This document shows, one piece after another, positions 9,054 to 17,663 of a stretch of DNA of 64,000 nucleotides. The notes under the pieces were generated by a model, which saw nothing but the letters and a program-made list of their open reading frames with translations, ran no database searches and had not been told where the DNA came from. This DNA is from Sphingomonas azotifigens NBRC 15497. GTDB lineage: Bacteria > Pseudomonadota > Alphaproteobacteria > Sphingomonadales > Sphingomonadaceae. Location: contig NZ_BCTR01000035.1 of assembly GCF_002091475.1 (NCBI RefSeq), forward strand, positions 1-64,000, written 5' to 3'. The translations under genes and the position numbers were made by a program. Position 1 is the first letter of the stretch, and the number at the start of each line of letters is the position of its first letter.

Positions 9054-10445
9054 TCAGAACGTCGCCCAGTCGCCGTCCGCCATGGCGGGCGCGGCTGCCG
9101 GCGCGGCGGCGCGGGATCCGCCCGAGGCACGCTTGTTGGCGATGGCGGGCCGACGCAGCGGCAGGCTCATCCGCGCATTGTGCCCCTCGTCGACAGTGAA
9201 GGCCTGTGCCTGGCGCTTCAGCGCCTCGACTTCGCCGCTCAGGTTGCGCGCCGCCGCCGAGGTTTCCTCGACCATCGCGGCGTTCTGCTGCGTCGCCTGG
9301 TCCATCACCGTGATCGCGGTGCTGATCTCGCCGATCGACGAAGCCTGGGCCTGGTTGGCGGTCGCCATGCTGCCGAGCAGGTCGTGCACCTCGCGCACAT
9401 CGGTGGCGATCGCAGCGAAGGCATCGTCGACGCGCTGGACCATGCCGACCGCGGCGGTCACATCGGCCTGGGTCGTGGTGAGCTGGTCACGGGCGCGGCC
9501 CGCTTCCTCTTCGGCACGCATCGCCAGCGCGGAAACGAGATCGGCGACCACCGCGAAGCCGCGGCCGGCCTCGCCGGCACGGCCGGCCTCGACCGCGGCG
9601 TTCATCGCCAGCACGCGAGTCTGGAAGGCGATCTTGTCGAGCCCCTCGATCACATCGTCGATGCCCTTGGCGCTTTCGGAGACGCGGCTCATCGCCGACA
9701 CCGCCTGATCGGCAACGTCACGACCGGCCTGGACCGAACTGATCGCCCCGTCGGCGCGCGCCACGGTCTTTCCGGCGTCGTTGGCGGTGGCGCGCAGGCG
9801 CTGGTCGATCTCGCTGATCGAGTGCACGGTCTCCTGCAGGCTCGCCGCGGCGCTTTCGGTGCGACGCGACAGATCCTCGGACGCGCTGGCGATCTCGCTC
9901 GATCCGGTGCTGATCGTCTCGGCGGACAGGGTGACCGAGCGCACCAGTTCGCGCAGCGCGGCCAGCGCCTCGTTGAAATTCGTCTTGAGCACAGCATTGG
10001 CGCCGGGGAAATCGGCGGTGACGTCCGCGGTCAGGTCGCCCTTGGCGAGCCGCTCGAGCGACTGACCGAGCACCTGCACCACTTCCGCCTGCTGTTCGGC
10101 AGCGGCGCGCTGCGCGACGGCGGCATCGCGGAACACCAGCATCCCGCGCGAGATGCGGCCGACGCAATCCTCATAGTCGGTGTGGGCGATCGGTGCCGTC
10201 AGGTCCCCGGCAGCAAGCCCTTCCATGCGCACCACGGTGGCGACATAGGGATCGGCGATCATCCGGGTGAACATGCGGGTGGCGCCGAACGCCACGGCGA
10301 TCACCGCCACGTTCAGGCCCAGCATCACCCAATGCGGCAAGAGGAGGTTGAGCACGGCAAGCAGCGCCATGATCCCGATCATCGCGCCGAAGGCGACCTT
10401 CAGCTTTTCGCGAATTGGCGCCTTCACCTCGAACCAGTGCAGCAT
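9054..10445 (-). CDS. Methyl-accepting chemotaxis protein without a periplasmic sensor
   Basis: 463 residues: two adjacent membrane helices (about 17-37 and 40-58) with almost no periplasmic loop, HAMP-like stretches (MEGLAAGDL and LERLAKGDL), then a long coiled-coil signalling domain with hairpin tip near LDKIAFQTRVLAMNAAVEAGRAG. The protein ends DWATF, matching the xWxxF tether that binds CheR and CheB in enterobacterial receptors. It probably senses from the cytosol or membrane. No other che gene is in the window. Ribosome-binding site GAGGGA precedes the start. Confidence 0.9.
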   Translation of the reverse strand: MLHWFEVKAPIREKLKVAFGAMIGIMALLAVLNLLLPHWVMLGLNVAVIAVAFGATRMFTRMIADPYVATVVRMEGLAAGDLTAPIAHTDYEDCVGRISRGMLVFRDAAVAQRAAAEQQAEVVQVLGQSLERLAKGDLTADVTADFPGANAVLKTNFNEALAALRELVRSVTLSAETISTGSSEIASASEDLSRRTESAAASLQETVHSISEIDQRLRATANDAGKTVARADGAISSVQAGRDVADQAVSAMSRVSESAKGIDDVIEGLDKIAFQTRVLAMNAAVEAGRAGEAGRGFAVVADLVSALAMRAEEEAGRARDQLTTTQADVTAAVGMVQRVDDAFAAIATDVREVHDLLGSMATANQAQASSIGEISTAITVMDQATQQNAAMVEETSAAARNLSGEVEALKRQAQAFTVDEGHNARMSLPLRRPAIANKRASGGSRAAAPAAAPAMADGDWATF

Positions 10446-10617
10446 TCGTCATCCCTCAACAATTGCCGCATCGGTAGCGACCCGCTCCGGTGCGGCTTCA
10501 GGCCCACCCGAGTGCATTGTAGGAAGCAAATGGTTCGTCAGGTCCATTTTGACGCATATTGGAAACAATTTGCATCATTGCGCTCCCGTATTGACACAAG
10601 CGCGCCGCTATCCGCGG

Positions 10618-11745
10618 TCAGCCGAGCCCTGGATCGATCAGGAACTTCTCGCCGGTCGCCTTGCGCTCATAGGCGCGCACCACCTCCGGTTGCAGGGCTT
10701 CGGCAAGCCCGATGGTGCGGGTGTAGCGACTCGCGAAGGTGGTGGTCAGCTCCGCCAGCACGCGCTGGCGCATCGCGGCGAGCGTCTCCATCCCCGCCTT
10801 GCGGAAGAAGGGCAGCAGCAGCCATCCCGAGACGCTCCACTGGAAGCCGAAGGCCAGGCGGTTGAGCGTGGTCGGCGCAAGGTCGAGCGCGCCATAGATG
10901 TACAGCTGCTTGAACTGATCGGATCCATAGCGGCTATATTCCGCCATGGTGCGTACCGCGGCGGCTTCCATCGCCTGGACGATGTCGCTGCCCAGCGAAC
11001 CGCCGCCGATCGCATCGAAGGCGAGCGTCGCGCCGGTCTCGGCGATCGCGTCGGTGAGCTTCGCGCGGAAATCGGCGTCCTGACTGTTGAGCACATGGGT
11101 GGCGCCGATCTCCTTCAGGATCACCGCCTGCGCCTCGGAGCGGACGATGTTGACCAGCGGCACGCCGTCGGCGAGGCAGATCTTCTGCAGCATCTGGCCG
11201 AGGTTCGACGCCGCCGCGGTATGCACGATCGCGCTGTGCCCCTCGCGCCGCATCGTCTCGACAAAGGCCAGCGCGGTCATCGGATTGACGAAGATCGCCG
11301 CCCCGTCCGCCGCCGCGGTACCTTCCGGCAGTTCCACCACGTCGCGCGCCTTGAGCAGGCGATAGTCCGCGAACATCGCGCCGCCGATCGCCGCCACGCG
11401 CTTGCCGATCAGCTGCGCCGCGTCCGCACCCGCGGCAACCACCGTGCCGGCGCCTTCGTTGCCGACCGGCATCGACCGGCCGAGCCGCGCCTTCATGCTG
11501 CCGAGCCGGGCCTGGGGCACATCGAACACCACCGCCGGGTTCTCCGCCGCGCCTTCGGTCCGCAGCGTATCGATCTGCGCCGGCCCGAGCAGCAGGCCGA
11601 GATCGCTGGGGTTGATCGGCGCCGCCTCGATGCGGACGAGTACCTCGTCCGGCGCCGGATCGGCATAGGTCACCTGTTCCAGCGACAGGCGCAGCGTACC
11701 GTCCTCGCTGAGCGTCGAGCGCAGTTCGCGTCCAGTGCATGCCAT
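10618..11745 (-). CDS. MDR/zinc-type alcohol dehydrogenase family oxidoreductase
   Basis: 375-residue NAD(P)H-dependent quinone or enoyl reductase-like protein of the medium-chain dehydrogenase superfamily. It has the N-terminal GroES-like domain (VRIEAAPINPSDLGLLLG, GNEGAGTV) and a Rossmann domain with VHTAAASNLGQML in place of the usual glycine-rich loop. The cysteine cluster of the structural zinc lobe is absent, as in quinone oxidoreductases. ATG at 11745 follows AAGGAGGAG. It is 22 bases after the phosphatase gene, so probably in its operon. Substrate unknown. Confidence 0.85.
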   Translation of the reverse strand: MACTGRELRSTLSEDGTLRLSLEQVTYADPAPDEVLVRIEAAPINPSDLGLLLGPAQIDTLRTEGAAENPAVVFDVPQARLGSMKARLGRSMPVGNEGAGTVVAAGADAAQLIGKRVAAIGGAMFADYRLLKARDVVELPEGTAAADGAAIFVNPMTALAFVETMRREGHSAIVHTAAASNLGQMLQKICLADGVPLVNIVRSEAQAVILKEIGATHVLNSQDADFRAKLTDAIAETGATLAFDAIGGGSLGSDIVQAMEAAAVRTMAEYSRYGSDQFKQLYIYGALDLAPTTLNRLAFGFQWSVSGWLLLPFFRKAGMETLAAMRQRVLAELTTTFASRYTRTIGLAEALQPEVVRAYERKATGEKFLIDPGLG

Positions 11746-11767
11746 CGGGCCTCTCCTCCTTGTTCGT

Positions 11768-12238
11768 TCAACGGGTTTGTACGAGTTCTTCCACCAGCCG
11801 GTCGGCCGCGGCGCGCACTTCGTCCCAGGTGCGGTCAAAGCCTTCCGGGCCGCCATAATAGGGGTCGTCCACCGCCCGGCCTTCCCAGCCTGGCACCACG
11901 TCGAGCAGCAGCCGCAGCCGCGCCCGGCTGCCCGCCGGTGCGATCCGCCGCAGATCGGCGAGGTTCTGCGAATCGAGCGCGAGGATATGGTCGAACCGCG
12001 CGAAGTCGCTCCGCGCCACCTGCCGCGCGCGCAGCCCGCGGATGTCGATGCCGTGCTTCGCCGCCACGGCGATCGAGCGGCGGTCGGGCGCCTCGCCGGC
12101 GTGCCAGCCGCCGGTCCCGGCGGAATCGGCGAACGCGGCGACCCCGGCCGCCCGCGCCGCCGCCCGGAACGCCGCCTCGGCCAGCGGCGAGCGACAGATA
12201 TTGCCCAAGCAAACGAACAGGAATGCCGGCTCGGCCAT
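11768..12238 (-). CDS. Low molecular weight protein-tyrosine phosphatase
   Basis: 156 residues with the catalytic P-loop CLGNICRS (Cys10-Ser17) near the N-terminus and the general-acid motif DPYYGG (Asp125). It dephosphorylates phosphotyrosine or acts as an arsenate-reductase-like enzyme. Nothing nearby (no BY-kinase, no arsenic genes) points to a substrate. First gene of a two-gene unit with the downstream MDR oxidoreductase. Confidence 0.92.
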   Translation of the reverse strand: MAEPAFLFVCLGNICRSPLAEAAFRAAARAAGVAAFADSAGTGGWHAGEAPDRRSIAVAAKHGIDIRGLRARQVARSDFARFDHILALDSQNLADLRRIAPAGSRARLRLLLDVVPGWEGRAVDDPYYGGPEGFDRTWDEVRAAADRLVEELVQTR

Positions 12239-12313
12239 GGTCCCCTTGCCCTCTGGTATTGGCTACGCCCTGCCGGCCCCGCTGGCAACGGCAGGCGCGC
12301 AGGGCCTTAGCGT

Positions 12314-12349
12314 CTGTTTGGAAATGCGCCGCAGCGCATTTTCAAACAG
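12314..12349. repeat. 16-bp inverted repeat between phosphatase and sodC
   Basis: CTGTTTGGAAATGCGC and GCGCATTTTCAAACAG, complementary over 16 bp with one G-T pair, separated by a 4-base loop. It starts 5 bases beyond the sodC stop. There is no T-tract on either strand, so it may stabilise the 3' end or act as a weak terminator of sodC. Confidence 0.6.
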
Positions 12350-12353
12350 GCTC

Positions 12354-12890
12354 TCAGACGGTCTGGAACACGCCGCAGGCAATGCGGCCGCCGCTGTTGC
12401 CGGCCGGATCGGTCTTGTAATCATCCTCGCCGGCATGGACGACCAGCGCCGCGCCGTCCTGATCCATCAGCTGGTCGAAGGTGCCGCCGGGCAGGGTGAA
12501 GCTCACATGGCCATGGCCCTTCTCGTCGACCTTCATGTTGGGCAGGTCGCCGGCATGGGGGCCCATCGGGTTTTCCTTGCCATGCTTGGTCGCGCCCGGG
12601 TTCCAATGACCGCCGGCGCTGGCGAAGTCCGGCGGGGTGCAGGTGCCGGTGTTATGGACATGCACGCCGTGCGGCCCGGGCGAGATGCCGTTCACATCGA
12701 CCAGCACGCGAATCGATCCTTCGATCTGCTCGGCGACGGCGGTGCCGACGATCTTGCCGGCGGCATCGTGCAGCTCGGCCTGGGCGCGGAAGTGGCCGGC
12801 CATGTAGCGCTCGTTCTGCGCCCTGGTTGCGCAGCCGCCCAGCAGCAATCCGATCATCGCTGCACCTGCGCCGATTCCCCAAGCGTTCAT
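12354..12890 (-). CDS. sodC: Cu/Zn superoxide dismutase, lipoprotein
   Basis: Dismutates superoxide in the periplasm. The 178-residue precursor has a lipobox LLGGC (Cys20), so it is membrane-anchored by lipid. Expected metal ligands are visible: His77 and His79 (HGVHVH), His95, His103, His112, Asp115 and His152 (VVHAGEDD). Cys84 and Cys172 can form the conserved disulfide. Stand-alone gene, divergent from the DUF4893 gene. Confidence 0.92.
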   Translation of the reverse strand: MNAWGIGAGAAMIGLLLGGCATRAQNERYMAGHFRAQAELHDAAGKIVGTAVAEQIEGSIRVLVDVNGISPGPHGVHVHNTGTCTPPDFASAGGHWNPGATKHGKENPMGPHAGDLPNMKVDEKGHGHVSFTLPGGTFDQLMDQDGAALVVHAGEDDYKTDPAGNSGGRIACGVFQTV

Positions 12891-13115
12891 TCCACGTCTC
12901 CAGCCAATCCTTGCCTATCCGTAATGGCGCTTCGCGCGGGTGGTTCCAAGGGGGCATGCCGGTGCGGGTCCCATCCGCTTACAGGCAAAGACCATCCGTT
13001 CACCGCATTCCCGCCCAACCCACCGCAGCTTTCACTTTTCGTTAACCTTCGTTTACGATCCTCAACAAAGGGCCATCGCGGCTGCGCGCGGCCTTGCGAT
13101 CACAGGGGATCCACC

Positions 13116-13781
13116 ATGTTCCGGCGCGTCTGCACGATGCTCGCCTTGTCCATGCTCGGCGCCTGCCAGACCGGCGGGGCAGGCAAGGGCGTACAGCCGA
13201 TGGCCATCGTCGAGCCGGCGCCGCCGCCGCCGCTCTGGCGAACCCGGATCGCCGATTCCGACCTGCCCCGGCTCGAAAACCTGCCGGCCAGCTGGCGCCA
13301 GCTCTACGGCACGGTGCGCGCGCCGGTGCGCAAGCTGCAGGGCGCCGTGCTCGATCCCGATGCCGGCCAGCCGCACCCGGCGCTGCCGCCCGGCTCCTAT
13401 CGCTGCCGTACGCTCCACCTGAAGCCCGGCCCCGCCGGCCGCGCGCTGGTGCAGCCCAGCCCCACCGGCTTCTGCTACATCTCCGCCGCGAACGAGCAGG
13501 AAGAAGATGCGCCGCTCGGCCTCGCCAAACAGACCGGGACCGATATCGTCGCCGGCTATGTGTTCCCGGACGGCAAGCGCTACGTCTTCCTGGGCGCCCG
13601 CCAGGCCAAGGCGGGTGCGAACGACCTCGGCTATGGCAATGGCGGAGCGCGTGACGTGGTCGGCATGGTCGAGCGGTTCGGCCCGTTCCGCTGGCGGCTG
13701 GCGGTTCCGGGCGCGGTGCCCGGCAGCGTCGACCTCTACGAATTGACCCCAGTGCCGGTGGAAGGCCAGCCCAAGGGATAA
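13116..13781 (+). CDS. DUF4893-type lipoprotein (copy 1)
   Basis: 221-residue exported protein with signal peptide and lipobox MLGAC (Cys at about residue 17). The mature part has the features I associate with DUF4893: a W-R-T start, LPPGSYRCRTLHL, the FCYIS strand, AGYVFPDGKRYVFLG and FRWRLAVPG near the end. A second member lies at 17664-18290. The role of the family is unknown; a cell-envelope location is likely. An AGGGG-like stretch lies about 10 bases before the ATG. Stand-alone. Confidence 0.8.
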   Translation: MFRRVCTMLALSMLGACQTGGAGKGVQPMAIVEPAPPPPLWRTRIADSDLPRLENLPASWRQLYGTVRAPVRKLQGAVLDPDAGQPHPALPPGSYRCRTLHLKPGPAGRALVQPSPTGFCYISAANEQEEDAPLGLAKQTGTDIVAGYVFPDGKRYVFLGARQAKAGANDLGYGNGGARDVVGMVERFGPFRWRLAVPGAVPGSVDLYELTPVPVEGQPKG

Positions 13782-13965
13782 GCGCAAACGTTCGTTCATC
13801 GCGGCGACAGAAACCGTTGCCGCATTGCAACACACGCCGGCGAATGCTTCGCGGCGATGCAACCCTGCGCATCGTCCGCGCATTCTCCGCCCATCTTCGC
13901 CCGCCCGCCCTTCGCTGCCGGCCGATGCGAGGATGTGTGTTTCACCAGCGTAGAGGTTTTCCCCC

Positions 13966-14604
13966 ATGCGTACGATCATCGCCGTCGCGGCAGCTGCTGC
14001 CGCGCTTCCCTTCGCCGTCCCCGCTTTCGCCCAGGACACCGGCACCACCGGCGCCGGCACGATGGCAACCACCACCGCCGCGCAGGACGATACGCCGCGC
14101 TCGCCCGACGGCTCCAAGGCCTTCGGCATCGAGCCCTATGTCGGCGTGCTCGGCGGCTGGGAACGCTTCGACCGCCAGGAAAATGCCGGCATCCCGGTGC
14201 TGCCCAACAAGTATCGCCTCGACGGTGCGATGGTGCAGGGCGTGGTCGGCGTGAACGTGCCGCTCGGCCCGGTCTTCGTCGGTGCCGAGGGTAACGTCGC
14301 CAAGGGCGTGAGCGGCGACATCGATTGGGAATATGGCGCCGCCGGCCGCTTCGGCCTCCGCGCCGGCGATAGCGGCCTGATCTACGGCAAGGTCGGCTAT
14401 CAGTGGGTCAATTTCGACAAGGTGCCCACCGCCAACCGCGATTATCACGCGGTCACCTACGGCGTCGGCGTCGAGGTCGGCCCGAAGGACATCGGTCTGG
14501 GCGGCATCACTGGCCGCAGCGGGCTGCGCCTGCGGCTCGAGATGAACACGTTCAACGACGCGAAGAGCTTCCGCCCAATGGCGGGTGTGATCGCGCACTT
14601 CTGA
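13966..14604 (+). CDS. Outer-membrane beta-barrel protein (opacity/OmpA-like)
   Basis: 212 residues with a clear signal peptide (cleavage expected after AFA, residue 22), a Gly/Thr/Ala-rich linker, then alternating amphipathic strands such as FGIEPYVGVLGGWERF, GVVGVNVPLGPVFVGAEG and LIYGKVGYQWVNF, and an aromatic C-terminus (VIAHF). This fits an eight-strand Opa/OmpA-type barrel. Ligand or function cannot be read from sequence. A 184-base gap upstream holds its promoter region; no distinct sites seen. Confidence 0.8.
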   Translation: MRTIIAVAAAAAALPFAVPAFAQDTGTTGAGTMATTTAAQDDTPRSPDGSKAFGIEPYVGVLGGWERFDRQENAGIPVLPNKYRLDGAMVQGVVGVNVPLGPVFVGAEGNVAKGVSGDIDWEYGAAGRFGLRAGDSGLIYGKVGYQWVNFDKVPTANRDYHAVTYGVGVEVGPKDIGLGGITGRSGLRLRLEMNTFNDAKSFRPMAGVIAHF

Positions 14605-14696
14605 TCCGCGGCGCCGCCCGCTCCCGCCACGGAGCGGGCGGCACCCGTTGATCCGCGTCAACGCCGCCCCGCCGATTTTGGGCTAAGGGCGGCGCC

Positions 14697-15113
14697 ATGC
14701 CCGAATCGTCCCTGCCCTTCGACCGCGTCGGCGGCGAAGAGTCCGTCCGCGCCATCGTCGACCGCTTCTACGACCTGGTCGAGCAGGACCCCGCTTATGC
14801 GGCGCTCCATGCGATGCACCAGCCGGACCTGAGCGCGCTCCGCCATTCGCTCACCCGCTTCCTGGTTGCCTGGCTCGGCGGCCCGCGCGACTGGTTCGAG
14901 CAGCGGCCGGGCATGTGCATCATGGGCTTCCACCGCCAGCTGCGGGTCACCGCGCAAACCGCGGCGCAATGGGCGCACGCGATGGACCGCGCGATCGCCG
15001 CCGATCCCGGCATCGAGCCCGAAACCGCCCGCCAAATGAGCGAAGCGCTCCACCGCATGTGCCGCGCCATGGCGGTGCAGGCGCGCACCGCCGCCGAGGC
15101 AGTGACGACTTGA
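14697..15113 (+). CDS. Group II truncated hemoglobin
   Basis: 138-residue 2-on-2 globin binding heme, probably for oxygen, NO or redox chemistry. The helix B motif IVDRFYDLV, the WLGGP turn after helix E, the putative proximal His79 in MGFHRQL and Trp92 at the G8 position (QWAHAM) match trHb2 proteins. The segment before the proximal His (MCIMGFH) departs from the usual G-HP-LRARH pattern, so ligand chemistry may differ. Followed closely by a small zinc-ribbon gene. Confidence 0.85.
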   Translation: MPESSLPFDRVGGEESVRAIVDRFYDLVEQDPAYAALHAMHQPDLSALRHSLTRFLVAWLGGPRDWFEQRPGMCIMGFHRQLRVTAQTAAQWAHAMDRAIAADPGIEPETARQMSEALHRMCRAMAVQARTAAEAVTT

Positions 15114-15170
15114 TCCGCTTTGGAGGGGGTTGCTGCCAAATCGACCGCCCGATCGGGTAAGAACCGGGAA

Positions 15171-15401
15171 GTGACCAAACCGCCCGCGCCCGCCGCCACT
15201 TCTCAGGTCGAGATCGCTTGCGAACATTGCGGCCATCTGGGGGTGATGCGCGAGGCCTGGGCGGAATGGAGTGTCGCCAAACAGGGTTGGGTGTTGAGTC
15301 AGACGTTCGATTTTGCGTTCTGTATGCACTGCCATCGGCCGACCCGGATCGTCACTCGGGCGGTCGCCGATGTTCCCCCCAAGCCAATGGGGTCGCATTG
15401 A
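15171..15401 (+). CDS. Small zinc-ribbon-like protein
   Basis: 76 residues with two CxxC knuckles, CEHCGH and CMHCHR, about 41 residues apart, consistent with a four-cysteine zinc ribbon. No family recognised. GTG at 15171 is my choice of start; the frame is also open from a TTG at 15120, so the N-terminus is uncertain. It follows the truncated hemoglobin gene by about 57 bases on the same strand and is followed by two tandem hairpins. Confidence 0.5.
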   Translation: MTKPPAPAATSQVEIACEHCGHLGVMREAWAEWSVAKQGWVLSQTFDFAFCMHCHRPTRIVTRAVADVPPKPMGSH

Positions 15402-15404
15402 ACC

Positions 15405-15494
15405 GGAGCGCACGGGAATCCCCCCGCCCGTGCGCTCCGTAGCGCGCAAGCGCGGTAAGCCGGGCTGTCTGGAGGCCGCCTCGACAGCCCGGCT
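15405..15494. repeat. Two tandem perfect hairpins
   Basis: First stem GGAGCGCACGGG (15405-15416) / CCCGTGCGCTCC (15427-15438), second stem AGCCGGGCTGTC (15458-15469) / GACAGCCCGGCT (15483-15494), each 12 bp and perfect. They follow the zinc-ribbon gene in the 257-base gap before the HHH protein. No T-tract follows either stem; they may halt transcription from both sides or protect RNA ends. The rest of the gap shows no gene. Confidence 0.6.
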
Positions 15495-15658
15495 ACTCCC
15501 CGCCGTCGCCACGCCAGCGGGCTTCGCCCCGTCACGCGGAGAGCCGCGGGGGCTTGTCCGTGCGCCTCGGTATACCGCCTCGTCACCGCCAGCGACTGGA
15601 CGCCGCCGTATCCGGCGCTAAGGGAAGGCAGGCAACCAAAGGCCTGGGAGCGGCGAGC

Positions 15659-16270
15659 ATGAACGATCAGATGTCCCAAAGCTATGGCGCCGTGGCCGCC
15701 ACCAGCGAGACCGGCTGGCTGACCACGTCGTTCGTGCTGATCGGACTGGGCGTCGCGCTCGCACTGTTCGTGCTGATCTGGGGCACGCGGCTCGCGGCGC
15801 GGCGGCGCCAGGCGCGCGCCGAACTGGCGGAGCGCGGCGAGTTGCAGGTCGCCGATGCGCCCGAACCGCTGGCGACGCTGACGCCGCCGCCCGCCACCGT
15901 GGAGGCGCCGGCGCCGGCGGCCGAACCCAGCCGCCTCGACGACGAGCCGATCGCCGCCGCCACGCCGACCGCCGCGCCATCGGCGGCGCTGGCCGCCGAC
16001 ACCAATGCGGCCCCGCCTGCGCCTTCCGCCGATGCCGACGACCTCACCCGGCTCAAGGGCGTAGGGCCGAAACTCGCCGCGCGGCTGAACGAGCTGGGGA
16101 TCACCCGCTTCGCCCAACTCGCCGCGCTCGAGCCAGCCGCCGCGCAGGCGCTCGACGCCCAGCTCGGCAATTTCCAGGGCCGGATGACGCGCGACCGCTG
16201 GATCGAACAGGCGCGGTTCCTCGCCGCGAACGACATTGCCGGCTATGAGGCGGTGTTCGGCAAGCTCTGA
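15659..16270 (+). CDS. Membrane-anchored helix-hairpin-helix protein
   Basis: 203 residues: one N-terminal membrane helix (about 22-43), an Ala/Pro-rich linker, then a helix-hairpin-helix domain with DLTRLKGVGPKLAARLNELG followed by ITRFAQLAAL and a helical end. This is the HHH/flap-endonuclease-like module often found in small inner-membrane proteins of alphaproteobacteria, where DNA binding is predicted but unproven. Stand-alone, convergent with the M20 amidohydrolase. Confidence 0.75.
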   Translation: MNDQMSQSYGAVAATSETGWLTTSFVLIGLGVALALFVLIWGTRLAARRRQARAELAERGELQVADAPEPLATLTPPPATVEAPAPAAEPSRLDDEPIAAATPTAAPSAALAADTNAAPPAPSADADDLTRLKGVGPKLAARLNELGITRFAQLAALEPAAAQALDAQLGNFQGRMTRDRWIEQARFLAANDIAGYEAVFGKL

Positions 16271-16297
16271 TCGCGCCGGGTCCCGCCCGGCCGCAGA

Positions 16298-17611
16298 TCA
16301 GCGCTTCAGGATATCGAGCGCCGCCGCCGTCAGCGCCTCGGTCGCGGTGCTGACCACCGCCTCGGCATCGGGTGCCCATTCGGCGCTGTGCAGCGAGGGG
16401 AGCACGGCCTTGCCGCCCTGCGCCGCCTCCCATTTCGCCTGGGGCACGCCGCCGACCCAGAAGATCGTGCTCTGGATGCTCTGGTCGGCCAGCCAGTAGC
16501 GGCTGAAATCCTCGCCGCCCATGACCGGCTTGGTCTCCACCACCCGGTCCTTGCCGAACCGCGCGTTGAACAGCGTCTGCAACCGCCCGGCGAGCGGTTG
16601 AGTGTTGAAGGTGGCGGGGGTATATTCGTCCTTCACCGTCACCACCGGCATCCGGTCTTCGGGCACGCCCGCCGCGATCGCCTCGCCGCGCGCGATCCGG
16701 GCGATGCCGTCGAGCAGTTGCTTGCGCGATTCGGGGGTGAAGCTGCGCACCGTCAGCAGCATCGTCACGTCGTTGCCGATGATGTTGTGCTTCGATCCCC
16801 CATGGATCGCGCCCACCGTCACCACCGCCGGCTGCTGCGGGTCCATTTCGCGGCTCACCAGCGTCTGCAGCGTGGTGACGATCCGCGCGGCGAGCACGAT
16901 CGGGTCCTTGGTGGTCTGCGGATAGGCGCCGTGCCCGCCGACGCCCTTTACCACCAGATCGACCGAGTCGACATTGGCCAGCGCATAGCCCGGCGTGATG
17001 CCGATCTGCCCGGCCGGCAGGGCGGCATTGTCGTGGAAGGCGATTGCATAGGCAGGCTTGGGAAAGCGCGTGAACAAGCCGTCGTCTAGCATGTGCTTGG
17101 CGCCGAGCCCCCGCTCCTCGGCGGGCTGGGCGATCATCACCACCGTGCCGTGCCACTTGTCCTTCATCGCCGCCAGGTTGCGCAGCGTGCCGATCCAGCT
17201 GGCCATGTGGGTGTCGTGCCCGCAGGCATGCATCACCCCGCTCTCGAGGCCCTCGTCGGTGGTCGCGCGCACCTTGGAGGCGAAGGGCAGGCCGGTATTC
17301 TCGACCACCGGCAGCCCGTCCATGTCGGTGCGGATCAGCAACACCGGGCCGGGCCCGTTGCGCAGCACCGCGACGACGCCGGTGCCGCCCACCTTCTCGG
17401 TCACGTCATACCCGGCCGCGCGCGCGATCGCGGCCAGCTTGGCGGCGGTCTGCACCTCGTGCAGGCTGAGTTCGGGATGGGCGTGGAGGTCCCGGTAGAG
17501 CGCCATCAGCGTCGGCATCGCCTTGGCCGTGGCATCGCGCACCGGGTCGGCGGCGACGGCGGCAGGCGTGCCGAGGCTCATCGCCCCGGCCAGCAACAAC
17601 GTCGTGAACAT
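16298..17611 (-). CDS. Exported M20 family amidohydrolase
   Basis: 437-residue periplasmic metallohydrolase with a signal peptide (cleavage after VAA, about residue 20). Family metal-site motifs: RTDMDGLP, MHACGHDTH, PAEERGLGAK and a late HSAEW. It resembles carboxypeptidase/aminoacylase-type enzymes that cleave N-acyl amino acids. The dimerisation lid domain (GVGGHGAYP) is intact. Substrate unknown. Stand-alone; the DUF4893 gene ends 52 bases upstream on the same strand. Confidence 0.88.
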   Translation of the reverse strand: MFTTLLLAGAMSLGTPAAVAADPVRDATAKAMPTLMALYRDLHAHPELSLHEVQTAAKLAAIARAAGYDVTEKVGGTGVVAVLRNGPGPVLLIRTDMDGLPVVENTGLPFASKVRATTDEGLESGVMHACGHDTHMASWIGTLRNLAAMKDKWHGTVVMIAQPAEERGLGAKHMLDDGLFTRFPKPAYAIAFHDNAALPAGQIGITPGYALANVDSVDLVVKGVGGHGAYPQTTKDPIVLAARIVTTLQTLVSREMDPQQPAVVTVGAIHGGSKHNIIGNDVTMLLTVRSFTPESRKQLLDGIARIARGEAIAAGVPEDRMPVVTVKDEYTPATFNTQPLAGRLQTLFNARFGKDRVVETKPVMGGEDFSRYWLADQSIQSTIFWVGGVPQAKWEAAQGGKAVLPSLHSAEWAPDAEAVVSTATEALTAAALDILKR

Positions 17612-17663
17612 GCGGCCCCCTTGTCGATCATCGGGCGGAGTGTCACGCCTGCCCGCGCGCCTG

